Source: Gammaproteobacteria bacterium
GTDB lineage: Bacteria > Pseudomonadota > Gammaproteobacteria > Pseudomonadales > Azotimanducaceae_A
DNA: 9,572 nucleotides
Direction of reading: 5' to 3'
Assembly (NCBI GenBank): GCA_028819775.1
Contig: JAPPKV010000190.1
Span: 1-9,572 of the forward strand
The notes below the pieces were generated by a model. It worked only from the letters and a program-made list of their open reading frames with translations. It had not been told where the DNA came from and did no database searches. The first letter of the stretch is position 1; each line of letters starts with the position of its first letter. The translations under genes and the position numbers were made by a program. Below, piece after piece: positions 1 to 7,004 of the stretch.

Positions 1-80
1 TCCTCTTCGCCAGCGTCATGATCCTGTTCGTGGTGCCGGCGCTGACGATGATCGTCGCGGGGCGGGATCGCCGGGCGTGA
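1..80 (+). CDS. C-terminal fragment of a membrane protein, probably an RND-family efflux permease
   Basis: Only the last 25 codons are inside the window, read in the frame starting at base 3 and ending at TGA 78-80. The peptide is a hydrophobic helix (LFASVMILFVVPALTMIVAG) followed by a short basic tail (RDRRA). A last helix containing LFVVPAL followed by a few charged residues is how many AcrB/MexB-type RND inner-membrane transporters end, so that is the best guess. The fragment is too short to rule out another polytopic membrane protein. No clear rho-independent terminator follows it. Confidence 0.45.
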   Translation, partial: LFASVMILFVVPALTMIVAGRDRRA

Positions 81-131
81 TCCCTGCCAGAACACCATCA
101 TGGGTTGTTGCTTTGCGATGCTGGCCCTTCC

Positions 132-143
132 CGACACGTGTCG
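132..143. repeat. 12-bp perfect palindrome in the intergenic region
   Basis: CGACACGTGTCG is a perfect palindrome centred on ACGT. It lies between the membrane-protein stop codon at 80 and the ATPase gene at 233, about 35 bases upstream of the candidate -35 box. It could be a regulator site, but a single 12-bp palindrome in GC-rich DNA is weak evidence. Confidence 0.3.
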
Positions 144-167
144 ACCCCCACAATGATCCAGCAACCT

Positions 168-196
168 TTGCGTCGAACAACGAATTGGCATATTAT
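168..196 (+). promoter_or_regulatory. Candidate sigma70-type promoter for the ATPase gene
   Basis: A TATTAT hexamer at 191-196 matches the -10 consensus at five of six positions. It lies 17 bases after TTGCGT at 168-173, which matches the -35 consensus at only three positions. The region is clearly more AT-rich than the rest of the window and lies upstream of the start codon at 233. The -10 overlaps a small inverted repeat, ATTATT (192-197) / AATAAT (201-206), that could be an operator half. This is a prediction from spacing and composition only. Confidence 0.3.
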
Positions 197-204
197 TTCC
201 AATA

Positions 205-224
205 ATCAACGGAAAATCGTTGAT
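205..224. promoter_or_regulatory. Perfect 7+7 inverted repeat just upstream of the ATPase start
   Basis: ATCAACG (205-211) and CGTTGAT (218-224) are perfect inverted arms around a six-base spacer. They end eight bases before the ATG at 233, in the predicted 5' leader, where a Shine-Dalgarno site would normally lie; no good one is visible. The repeat could be a repressor or autoregulator operator, or an RNA hairpin controlling translation of the ATPase. Its position supports a regulatory role but does not prove one. Confidence 0.45.
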
Positions 225-232
225 ATTGACAA

Positions 233-1456
233 ATGATTCACGAATTCGCTGTGTCCAATTTCTTCTCCATTCGAGAAGAGGCGGTCGTCGATCTACGTAT
301 TCGGGGGACGGCACCGGATCTCAGCTACTTCCGGCGCAGCGCCGCGAAACCGTCGTTGCGCCTTCCCGCAGCGATCGTGCTGATGGGACCGAACGGATCG
401 GGCAAGACGACGTTGCTGACGGCATTGATCAGGGTTCTACAGATCGCATCCGCGCGCTTGGGCGACAGCACACCCATCGAGTCGGTGATCCCGTTTATGT
501 CGGAGAAGACCCGGCGGATGCCGACTCGGTTCTGCCTCGTGACGGAGGAAGACTGGCTTGCCCCCGGCGATGCTCCCCAAGTGTTTCGGTACATCGTGGA
601 GATCGATCATGGGGTCAGCGCAGCCAATGGGTTCGAGAATCTTGCCGACCGGTCTGTTTCGGTACGCTCCGAGAAGCTGTTCCACTTTCCAAGGGGTCGT
701 CCGCGAAGGCTCCTCGACCGGGCTTCGGCTCCGACGTCGATCTATACCGCTCCCGAATTTGGGTTGCGGGCCCAGGATGATCGCCTCAAGGCTGTCCGCC
801 CCGATTCTTCGGCGATCTCTACCCTCAACGAACTCAACGTTGAGCTTGCAGGCAGAATAGCCGAACGGTTTCAAAGCTACCTGCATTCAACCAACCTTGA
901 CCCAAGGGGAAGCCTCAATGAAACCGTGTTGGGGAGCATGTCTGAGGCGGCTCCCGAGCTGATCCGTCGTGTCGGCAGAGAGATCCAATGTGCCGACCTT
1001 GGCATTCGGGGTATGGAGGTAAGGGACGGCAATGCCGGACGAACCTTCTGGTTCGAACACAAGGGAGTGGATGCACCCATACCCCTGGGTCTTGAGTCGC
1101 ACGGGACCCAAAGGCTCCTACACCTGCTCCCCCAGATCGGGTTGGCCTTAGACACCGCCGGGCTCGCTGTCCTTGACGAAGTCGACGCCGACCTCCACGT
1201 CGACCTCGCCAACGAGTTGATCGGTTGGTTCCGATCTCGCGAACGCAATCCGAGGGGCGCCCAACTGTTCCTAACGACTCACAACGTTGGCCTACTCGAT
1301 GATCGCGAGAAGGAGGAACTGTTCATCGTCGAAAAGGATCCTTCCGGCAGCACGAAGGTACATGGCGCCCAAGACGTCGAGGGACTGCGTCGGGACGCCC
1401 GTCTGTACCCCAAGTATCGTGCAGGTGCGATTGGCGGCATCCCCAGCTTGGGCTGA
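233..1456 (+). CDS. RloA/AbiLi-like AAA15-family ATPase (ABC-type ATPase fold)
   Basis: This 407-residue protein belongs to the overcoming-lysogenization-defect-like/AAA15 ATPases, which have an ABC-type nucleotide-binding fold and often serve as the sensor or scaffold of two-gene abortive-infection modules. The N-terminus (IHEFAVSNFFSIRE) is the family's typical opening strand. The Walker A is GPNGSGKT at residues 52-59. An ABC-signature-like stretch (ESHGTQRLL) lies at about 288-296, the Walker B with catalytic Glu (LAVLDEVD) at 311-318, the D-loop region (ADLHVDL) follows, and the switch His (LTTHN) is near 350. All ATPase motifs are intact and the length is normal for the family. The ATG at 233 places the family-typical N-terminus directly at the start. 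The downstream partner gene begins three bases after the stop. Its base composition looks less GC-rich than the minus-strand operon to the right, which fits horizontal acquisition. The exact subfamily (RloA versus PARIS AriA or other OLD-like proteins) is inferred mainly from the partner. Confidence 0.85.
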   Translation: MIHEFAVSNFFSIREEAVVDLRIRGTAPDLSYFRRSAAKPSLRLPAAIVLMGPNGSGKTTLLTALIRVLQIASARLGDSTPIESVIPFMSEKTRRMPTRFCLVTEEDWLAPGDAPQVFRYIVEIDHGVSAANGFENLADRSVSVRSEKLFHFPRGRPRRLLDRASAPTSIYTAPEFGLRAQDDRLKAVRPDSSAISTLNELNVELAGRIAERFQSYLHSTNLDPRGSLNETVLGSMSEAAPELIRRVGREIQCADLGIRGMEVRDGNAGRTFWFEHKGVDAPIPLGLESHGTQRLLHLLPQIGLALDTAGLAVLDEVDADLHVDLANELIGWFRSRERNPRGAQLFLTTHNVGLLDDREKEELFIVEKDPSGSTKVHGAQDVEGLRRDARLYPKYRAGAIGGIPSLG

Positions 1457-1459
1457 ACA

Positions 1460-1696
1460 ATGCCTCGCAGTCGGAGGGCACGTCGCGGTCGGGTTTTTGC
1501 GCGTAGGCGCGTGGTTTTCATTGGCGGGGAGGGTCAGAGCGAGAGGGCATTCGCACGCTTCCTCCAGCAATGCTGCACCGACGCGGTACTCGACGTTCAT
1601 TTGAGATCTTGGGAGGGAAGCGGCGGCGACTCCTTGTCCGTCGTAAGCGACATGGCGACTCCGAATTGCGGCAACTCCTCACAGCAATCGGATTGA
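1460..1696 (+). pseudogene. Truncated RloB/AbiLii-like (TOPRIM-type) partner gene
   Basis: The ORF starts three bases after the ATPase stop and encodes only 78 residues, whereas RloB-like proteins are usually about 200 or more. Residues 17-37 (RRVVFIGGEGQSERAFARFL) look like the first strand and acidic turn of a TOPRIM-like domain, with Glu24 as the expected metal ligand. GGDSLSVV at 55-62 also fits the family. After about residue 64 the sequence turns into an uncharacteristic tail (ATPNCGNSSQQSD). The downstream acidic motifs and the C-terminal half are absent. Another forward frame from about 1648 to the TAG at 1702-1704 reads RHGDSELRQLLTAIGLMS, which looks more protein-like than the annotated tail. 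This suggests an internal deletion or frameshift followed by loss of the 3' half where the convergent dehydrogenase gene begins. The remnant is unlikely to be catalytically active. The family call rests on the N-terminal motif and on the ATPase neighbour. Confidence 0.6.
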
Positions 1697-1700
1697 TGTC

Positions 1701-1715
1701 CTAGTTGACCACTAG
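1701..1715. repeat. Small inverted repeat between convergent genes
   Basis: CTAGT (1701-1705) and ACTAG (1711-1715) form a 5-bp stem with a 5-base loop. The site spans the end of the partner-gene remnant and the dehydrogenase stop codon. There is no T-run and the stem is short, so a terminator role is doubtful. It also marks the breakpoint where the remnant meets the next gene. Confidence 0.25.
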
Positions 1716-2470
1716 AAATGCGAGACGCCGCCGTCGATGGCGATGGTGTCACCGGTGTGGTAGCTGCTCTCGTCGCTGGCGAAGTACACGGCGATGCCCT
1801 TGAAGTCCTCCGGCTGACCCCAGCGCCTTTGGGGAATCCGCTTGATCACCTTCGTCTGGAACGCCTCGGTCTGGAACGCCCGTTCGGTCATCGCGGTTTC
1901 GATCCAGCCCGGGATGATCGCGTTGGCCCGGATGCCGTAGCGCGCCTGACCCACAGCCAATGACTGGATCAGGGCGATCACCCCGGCCTTGGTGGCCGAG
2001 TAGTGCTCGCTACCGGCCGCCCCGAAACGCGCGGTACCGCTGCTGGTCACCACCAGCGAGCCGCCGCGGCCGGATTTGCGCATGTGCTTGACGGCTTCCC
2101 GGAACGTGAACATGACGCCGTCCATGTTCACCTTGAACACCCGGTGCCAATCCTCGATGGTCATCGCGTCGAACTGCGCGCCGCCGCCGCCAACGCCTGC
2201 ATTGGCAAAGCAGGAGTCCACGTTTCCGAAGATGGCCAGTGTCTCCGAGAACGCGTCGACGACCTGGGATTCGTCGCTGACGTCGCAACGCAACGCCGCG
2301 ATTCGGCCGCCGTATTGTTCGAGGGTCTCCTTCGCCGCCGCGTTCTTGTCCTCGTTGGTACCCCAGATGCACACGCCAGCGCCGTGCTCCGCCAGGCCCT
2401 CCGCGAACCCCAAGCCGATGCCGCCGTTGCCGCCGGTCACGAGTGCCACTTTTCCGGTTAGGTCGAACAT
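1712..2470 (-). CDS. Classical short-chain dehydrogenase/reductase (SDR)
   Basis: This is a 252-residue NAD(P)-dependent oxidoreductase of the classical SDR family, with a normal length of about 250 and a cytoplasmic Rossmann fold. The cofactor-binding motif TGGNGGIG is at residues 12-19. The NAG motif is at 90-92. The catalytic tetrad is complete: Asn115 (VNMDG), Ser144 (VTSSG), Tyr157 and Lys161 (YSATK). The PG motif after beta-6 is at 187-188, and the protein ends with the typical IDGGVSHF. The FabG/glucose-dehydrogenase-like architecture does not fix the substrate, and cofactor preference is not clear from residues 36-40 (WGTNE). The start is supported by a good GGAGG Shine-Dalgarno on the minus strand (CCTCC at 2476-2480), five bases before the ATG. 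It is transcribed alone, convergent with the defence-gene remnant and divergent from the Rpn gene. Confidence 0.93.
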   Translation of the reverse strand: MFDLTGKVALVTGGNGGIGLGFAEGLAEHGAGVCIWGTNEDKNAAAKETLEQYGGRIAALRCDVSDESQVVDAFSETLAIFGNVDSCFANAGVGGGGAQFDAMTIEDWHRVFKVNMDGVMFTFREAVKHMRKSGRGGSLVVTSSGTARFGAAGSEHYSATKAGVIALIQSLAVGQARYGIRANAIIPGWIETAMTERAFQTEAFQTKVIKRIPQRRWGQPEDFKGIAVYFASDESSYHTGDTIAIDGGVSHF

Positions 2471-2474
2471 TACT

Positions 2475-2480
2475 GCCTCC
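2475..2480 (-). promoter_or_regulatory. Ribosome binding site of the SDR gene
   Basis: The minus strand reads GGAGG followed by CAGTA and the ATG at 2470. This is a near-ideal anti-Shine-Dalgarno match at standard spacing and fixes the dehydrogenase start. Confidence 0.75.
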
Positions 2481-2618
2481 GATGGTTGAGCGCCAAGAAT
2501 AACCCACGACGCCCGGCGAAACGCTCACCGGTCACACCGCCTTGTGAGCTATTTCTTACACGGCGCGTCGCATCCTTCCTGCATCTTTCGCGCCACTACC
2601 CGGCTAGTCTCGGCAGGC

Positions 2619-3668
2619 ATGGACGAGTTCTACAAGATCGTCTTCGCGTTCCCCCGGATGGTGCGCGATCTGGTGCGAGGATTCCTGCCGACACCGTGGA
2701 CCGACGGCCTGGATCTCGAACGGCTGGAATTGCTGCCTACCGCCTACGTCAGTGACAGTTGGCACAAGCGCTACGGGGATAGGGTTTGGAAGATTCCCTA
2801 CCGCGAGGGCACGGACCATCCGCCTGGCGCATATGCGGCGCTCCTGCTTGAGTTCCAGTCGGAGGTCGACCCCACCATGCCGGTGAGAATGCTGGTCTAT
2901 GCGGGTCTCCTAATGCAGGAACTCCTACGGCAACGCCAAGGAGTGGTTTCAGACGTCAGGCTCCCGCGTGTTATGCCGGTGGTCATCCACCGGGGCCGGA
3001 AACGTTGGACCGCGCCGTTGTCGCTGACAGAGATGACGTTGCCCGCGCGCGACATGGAGGACTACCAACCCAGGATGTCCTACTTGCCGCTTGACGAATG
3101 GCATCTCTCGCCACACGATTTGCCCAATGACAACCTCGTGTCGTCACTGATTGCGCTGGAAACAAGCGAGGGCGAAGCGCTCGACCGTGCAGTGGCCACA
3201 CTAGCCATTCTGCTCGACGATCCCATCGACGCAGAGGTCAGGCGGGCGTTTCGGGAATGGGTGGAACACCTGCGACCACTTCAGGCATTGGCAAGGGGAC
3301 GGTCGAGCGCGGCGATGTTGACGGAGGAGAAAATGACCCTGTTGGAAAGCGTTAACGAGAGGCTCCAGAAGTACTACGACGAACTCGAGCGGCAAGCCGA
3401 CGAGCGGGGTATGGCCCGGGGCCTGGAACAAGGCATAGCCCGTGGGCGGGAGCAGATATTGATCGAAGAGAGAGCCCTTCTTCGTCGTATGGCGGCGCGG
3501 CGCTTTGGCGACGACGTCGCCGCCAGCGTTGCGGCGATGCTCGTGGACATCGAGGACAGCGAGGGGTTCGCGGCCGTGGGCGACGCGATTGTCGACTGCA
3601 CCACGGGTTACGAGATACTGCAGCGTGTGATCGCCTATCGTCGATCAGTGGCGTCACTACGCTCGTGA
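2619..3668 (+). CDS. Rpn/YhgA-like PD-(D/E)XK nuclease-fold protein (transposase_31 family)
   Basis: This 349-residue protein matches the Rpn (recombination-promoting nuclease)/YhgA-like family, DNA endonucleases of the PD-(D/E)XK superfamily once annotated as putative transposases. The N-terminus MDEFYKIVFAFPRMVRDLVR and the segment AYVSD (42-46) are characteristic. Candidate catalytic residues are Asp54 (GDRVWKI) and Glu78-x-Gln80 in LLLEFQSEVD, followed by MPVRMLVYAGLL at 87-98. The C-terminal part carries the family's charged, Gly-punctuated helix (ERGMARGLEQGIARGREQ, about 262-279) and a small helical tail. The frame can be extended upstream to a GTG at 2544, but those 25 residues do not resemble the family. 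The ATG at 2619, behind a weak GGCAGG, gives the family-typical N-terminus. Rpn genes are usually patchily distributed accessory genes, and no terminal repeats are visible here. It may act in DNA cleavage during recombination or defence; its target is unknown. Confidence 0.87.
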   Translation: MDEFYKIVFAFPRMVRDLVRGFLPTPWTDGLDLERLELLPTAYVSDSWHKRYGDRVWKIPYREGTDHPPGAYAALLLEFQSEVDPTMPVRMLVYAGLLMQELLRQRQGVVSDVRLPRVMPVVIHRGRKRWTAPLSLTEMTLPARDMEDYQPRMSYLPLDEWHLSPHDLPNDNLVSSLIALETSEGEALDRAVATLAILLDDPIDAEVRRAFREWVEHLRPLQALARGRSSAAMLTEEKMTLLESVNERLQKYYDELERQADERGMARGLEQGIARGREQILIEERALLRRMAARRFGDDVAASVAAMLVDIEDSEGFAAVGDAIVDCTTGYEILQRVIAYRRSVASLRS

Positions 3669-3682
3669 GCTAAGGCGCCACC

Positions 3683-3736
3683 CCTTCGACCGTACTACTG
3701 TTCAGACCGGGATCAGTCACCGCGCCCGGTCGAAGG
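3683..3736. repeat. 10-bp perfect inverted repeat between convergent genes
   Basis: CCTTCGACCG (3683-3692) and CGGTCGAAGG (3727-3736) are perfect inverted arms separated by 34 bases. The left arm is in the gap after the Rpn stop; the right arm lies in the last codons of the SUMF1-like gene. Transcripts from either side could fold here, so it may help end transcription of both genes. The loop is long and there is no U-tract, so a rho-independent terminator is not a safe call. Confidence 0.35.
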
Positions 3737-5294
3737 CGACGCGGAACCCCAGGGTCGGCGAACGGTGGTTCGGCGAGACGTGGTTGCTGAAGTCCATGCG
3801 CGCGGTTTCGCCGATCGGCAGCAGGTAGTTGCCGCCCTTGACGACCACCGAATACCTGCCGGAGGCACCGGATACGCTGCGCGTCCACTCCGAGACGTTG
3901 CCGCCCATGGCCAAGAGACCATCAGGCGTCGCGTCGTAATCGTCCTGCTCCACCACGCGCGGGCGTCTTTGCACCTGGTCCGCCGGGGCCGTGTTCACCG
4001 CCGCGCGCCAGTCGTTGCCCCAGGGATACACCCGCCGCCCATGCCCGGACGCGGCGCTCTCCCACTCCTCGGCGGTGGGTAGCCGGCCTCCCGCCCAGGA
4101 CGCGAAGGCGTAGGCCGACCACCAGTCCACGTTGACCACCGGCAGATCGGGTTCAAGGATCTGGGTGTCCCAATCCGGGGGTCGATGGCTGTGGCCGCGG
4201 GGTTGATTCGTTTCCGCGTGCAGACCGAAGCCCACGAACGGATCCCCCAGGAACGAGTCGTACTCGCGCCGGGTGACCTCCCGCACCGTGAGGTGTACCT
4301 CCCGCATCGCCGGTCGATCTCCTTCAGAGAACAATCGGCCGATCAACGACAGTCGGTCCCGGGGAATGTAGGCCAGCAGGCTCGGCACCCGGGCGTCCTC
4401 CGGGATGCCGACGGAGTATTCGCCAACGGCCAGCACGACGGTGTCCGCCGGGGTGCGCCAGGGCGTGGCGCGGGGCCGCGAGTCGTACACGCAACGAAAT
4501 CCCAGGTACGGCGACCGGTAGACGGCCGGGGCGCGGCGGTTGAGTACACCCAGGCTGTAGAGATCCCGGGGCGCGTTGTAGCCGTTGCCTCCCATGACCA
4601 GGGCGCTGCGTGACGGGTCGCCCACGACGGCCCACTCGGAGACGTTGTGGCCCATTTCCGCGATGCCCAGCGGCGTATCGGTCGCGGGGTATTCGTCGCA
4701 CGGCCGGGTCGCGTTCAGAAGCGGGTCGAGATAGGGCCAGGGTTCCGAGGTGAAGTCGTCGCCCCAGGGGTAGCGTCTCCCCTCCGGGCCGAGGGCGGCG
4801 GCGGTCCACTCGCCACCGGTCGGTAATCTCCCGCCAGCGGCGCCGCAGTACGCCCACGCGTCGTAGAACGTCAGTCCGTTGGCCGGGGCATCGAGGCGCC
4901 CGCTGATCACGTGGTCGCGTGTGTCCGTGTCGTATTGCCAGCCGAGCGGCTGGCCCGGTGCCAGATCCTCGAGTCCCGACTGGAACGGCAGCCATTGGAG
5001 GAACCGGTAGAAGTCGCCCTGGCGGACCTCGCAACGGTCGAACCATAGGGGTCGACGAATCTCCAGGCGACGGGAACCGGAGGCGAAGACATGGTCGAAG
5101 GATCGCAGATAGGCGAAGTGGTCGAGATTGCGAAGCAGCACCTCGTCGAGACGCTTTCCCGGCGACTCTCCTCGGACGGCGTCGTCGAAGCGGATGCCCA
5201 CCGTGTCGAAGTCCATCACCAGCGGCTGCAGCTTGAGGATCGCGGCCACCACGCAGACCGCCGCCACCGCCACCAGGATGCGGCGAACGATCAT
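3717..5294 (-). CDS. Membrane-anchored protein with two non-catalytic SUMF1/FGE-sulfatase domains
   Basis: This is a 525-residue protein. A hydrophobic N-terminal helix (about 5-22, after MIVRR) looks like an uncleaved signal anchor that places the rest in the periplasm. Two SUMF1-type (formylglycine-generating-enzyme-fold) modules follow. The first has GGRLPTGGEW (154-163), YPWG (175-178), NVSEW (217-221) and LGFRCVY (264-270). The second has GGRLPTAEEW (402-411), YPWG (423-426), GGNVSEW (464-470) and LGFRVAFD (515-522). Genuine FGEs carry a copper-binding cysteine pair before the terminal GFR motif. Neither module has cysteine there (GGNGYNAPRDLYSLG and GGNYLLPIGETARM), so formylglycine synthesis is unlikely and a binding or structural role is inferred. 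The ORF is open further upstream, but the ATG at 5294 overlaps the preceding stop as ATGA and has GGAGG five bases upstream, so this start is chosen. It is the last gene of the minus-strand operon. Confidence 0.85.
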   Translation of the reverse strand: MIVRRILVAVAAVCVVAAILKLQPLVMDFDTVGIRFDDAVRGESPGKRLDEVLLRNLDHFAYLRSFDHVFASGSRRLEIRRPLWFDRCEVRQGDFYRFLQWLPFQSGLEDLAPGQPLGWQYDTDTRDHVISGRLDAPANGLTFYDAWAYCGAAGGRLPTGGEWTAAALGPEGRRYPWGDDFTSEPWPYLDPLLNATRPCDEYPATDTPLGIAEMGHNVSEWAVVGDPSRSALVMGGNGYNAPRDLYSLGVLNRRAPAVYRSPYLGFRCVYDSRPRATPWRTPADTVVLAVGEYSVGIPEDARVPSLLAYIPRDRLSLIGRLFSEGDRPAMREVHLTVREVTRREYDSFLGDPFVGFGLHAETNQPRGHSHRPPDWDTQILEPDLPVVNVDWWSAYAFASWAGGRLPTAEEWESAASGHGRRVYPWGNDWRAAVNTAPADQVQRRPRVVEQDDYDATPDGLLAMGGNVSEWTRSVSGASGRYSVVVKGGNYLLPIGETARMDFSNHVSPNHRSPTLGFRVAFDRAR

Positions 5295-6913
5295 GCCCGC
5301 CTCCAGACGACCACCACGATGCCGACGGCGAACAACGCGGCCACCACGCCGTAGAACAGCGTCTGGAGGAACTCGCCCCTGAATCTCACGACGGGATAGC
5401 GCGACTCGATCCCCACGCCGCCGATCTCGACGGCGTTCTCGTCCACCGGGAGCAGCAGTCGCCCCGAGTCGTCCAACCCGGCGTAGACGAAGCCGGTCAC
5501 GAAGTCGTCGACACGGGCGTTGACCACGGTGACCACGCGCCAACGCGGCTCGGGGTCCGGAACCACCCCGGGCATCGGCATCAGGATCACGCCATCCTGT
5601 CCCAAGGGCACCCGCAGGCCCTCGTAGATCGCGGGGTGCAGGCCAAGCTGCACGGTCACCGACGTCTGCTCCTCGCCCGTTCGCGCCGGCTGTTCGGGAC
5701 CGCGCAGCCACACCGCGAGATAGAGGGGCCGGTTGACGGAAACGGCCATCGCCTGGCCGCGCCGGCCGGGGTCCGTGCGCGACACCACGGTCATGGTGCC
5801 CAACGGACTCTCGACCGGCATCGACAATTCGTCGGCCAGAGATCTGACGAGTCCTTCCTCCGCCGCGCTCAGCGGTTCGTCGGCGCGACCGAGGACGTCG
5901 CGCTCGAAGTCGAAATCGGGAAGCGGCGACTCCCGGCCGGCGTCCGCATCCGCCTGCGCCGATTGCATGAAGGCGAACAGGCCCCGCAACGCGGTCGCGA
6001 GGTCGAACGTCAACTCCGACGGCGACTCCGGTCCCGGTGGACGCGCCACCCTGAACCGCGTCGTTCCGGTGCCGGACTCGACCGCGCCGCCAGAGGGTTC
6101 CGCGCCCTGCGTATCCCCCGACCGTATCGGGGCGCCGATGGCACCCGTTCGCGGCAACTCCAGGTATTCGCTTGCCGGCGCGCCGCCAAAGCGACCGGCG
6201 AGCCCAAGATCGTCAAGCGGATAGCGCTCGCGCGAGTCCAGCGTCCCTGCCAACGAGACGTCCTCCGGCAGAGTCGACGACGACGGGTTCGTTCCGGCTC
6301 CCGTCTCGCCTTCCAGCATGCCCGGCGCCGACCGATCCCGCCGCAGCCGACCCGCGAGGAAGGTCCCCGCGCCGCTGTCCGCGTCTCCCGGCGCCCCGGC
6401 AAGGAAGTGCCAGTGCCGCGGCGACGTCCCATGCGCCTTCAGGATCGACATGGTGATGTAGAACTCCCGGATGCTGTAGACGTCGATCCGCACGGCGGCG
6501 AGCTGTTCCTCGCGCAGGCTGCCGAGGTATGCGTCCAGGGCGTTGTCGTGTCGCAGAAGCTCCTCGCGCCGGAACACCGTGCCCGTGTAGTAGTCGCGCA
6601 CGAAGCCGTGGTGCAGTTCCAGGATCGGCATCAGGGCGTGCTGCGGATTGCGATCCGGACCCCAGGTCACGTAGTCGTGCAGCCGCGCCGGCGGACTGGT
6701 GGGCAGCGCGTTCATGACGAAGGAGGTGGCCAGCTCGCGACTCAGGAGCACCGCGACATCCTCCGTCTGTTCCAGCTTCTCCTGCTCCTGTTCGTGACTG
6801 GCCATCAGGGTGACCACGATCATGATGATGACGATGGCCGCGCTGTTGGCGAGGATGTCCGCCAGCGCCACGCCCGCGAACGGCGGAAACAGCGACCGCG
6901 CCGGTCGGGCCAT
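5291..6913 (-). CDS. Unrecognised two-helix envelope protein with an ExbD/MotB-like N-terminal helix
   Basis: This 540-residue protein has no family I can name. Residues 14-38 form a transmembrane helix containing an acidic residue at its start (ALADILANSAAIVIIMIVVT, Asp19), the layout of the proton-carrying helix of ExbD/TolR/MotB. A charged helical, possibly coiled segment (40-60) follows, then a folded-looking domain (about 75-175). Residues 178-335 are rich in Gly, Ser, Pro, Asp and Arg and probably disordered. A second folded domain spans about 345-512, and a C-terminal helix (515-537) ends in WRRA. The N-terminal helix and C-terminal anchor would hold a large periplasmic loop. The ATG at 6913 gives a short basic N-terminus before the helix, with a G-run upstream. 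An in-frame ATG at 6982 would add 23 Arg-rich residues and cannot be excluded. Its stop overlaps the next gene's start by four bases (ATGA), supporting translational coupling with the SUMF1-like protein. Confidence 0.75.
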   Translation of the reverse strand: MARPARSLFPPFAGVALADILANSAAIVIIMIVVTLMASHEQEQEKLEQTEDVAVLLSRELATSFVMNALPTSPPARLHDYVTWGPDRNPQHALMPILELHHGFVRDYYTGTVFRREELLRHDNALDAYLGSLREEQLAAVRIDVYSIREFYITMSILKAHGTSPRHWHFLAGAPGDADSGAGTFLAGRLRRDRSAPGMLEGETGAGTNPSSSTLPEDVSLAGTLDSRERYPLDDLGLAGRFGGAPASEYLELPRTGAIGAPIRSGDTQGAEPSGGAVESGTGTTRFRVARPPGPESPSELTFDLATALRGLFAFMQSAQADADAGRESPLPDFDFERDVLGRADEPLSAAEEGLVRSLADELSMPVESPLGTMTVVSRTDPGRRGQAMAVSVNRPLYLAVWLRGPEQPARTGEEQTSVTVQLGLHPAIYEGLRVPLGQDGVILMPMPGVVPDPEPRWRVVTVVNARVDDFVTGFVYAGLDDSGRLLLPVDENAVEIGGVGIESRYPVVRFRGEFLQTLFYGVVAALFAVGIVVVVWRRA

Positions 6914-7004
6914 TATCGCTGTCGCCCCCCCGCAAGAGGCTCTCACGCGAACCCGGTTCCGATGCCGTATCGTCGCAATCATTCGTCCAACCGCGGCGCC
7001 ACCG

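Noticed and set aside
233..1696. PARIS (AriA/AriB) defence system
   Set aside because: The ATPase family is related, but the partner's opening (VVFIGGEGQSE) resembles RloB/AbiLii more than the DUF4435 AriB protein. The truncated partner prevents a firm decision.
2544..2618. GTG-initiated extension of the Rpn gene
   Set aside because: The extra 25 residues do not resemble the family, whose N-terminus matches the ATG at 2619. No Shine-Dalgarno site supports the GTG.
2619..3668. Rpn gene as part of an intact transposon
   Set aside because: The family was once labelled transposase, but no terminal inverted repeats or target-site duplications were seen around the gene.
5295..5711. Upstream in-frame extension of the SUMF1-like gene (139 codons)
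   Set aside because: The extension is Arg/Gly-rich and overlaps the two-helix protein gene in another frame. The ATG at 5294 has a GGAGG site, an ATGA overlap and a signal-anchor N-terminus.
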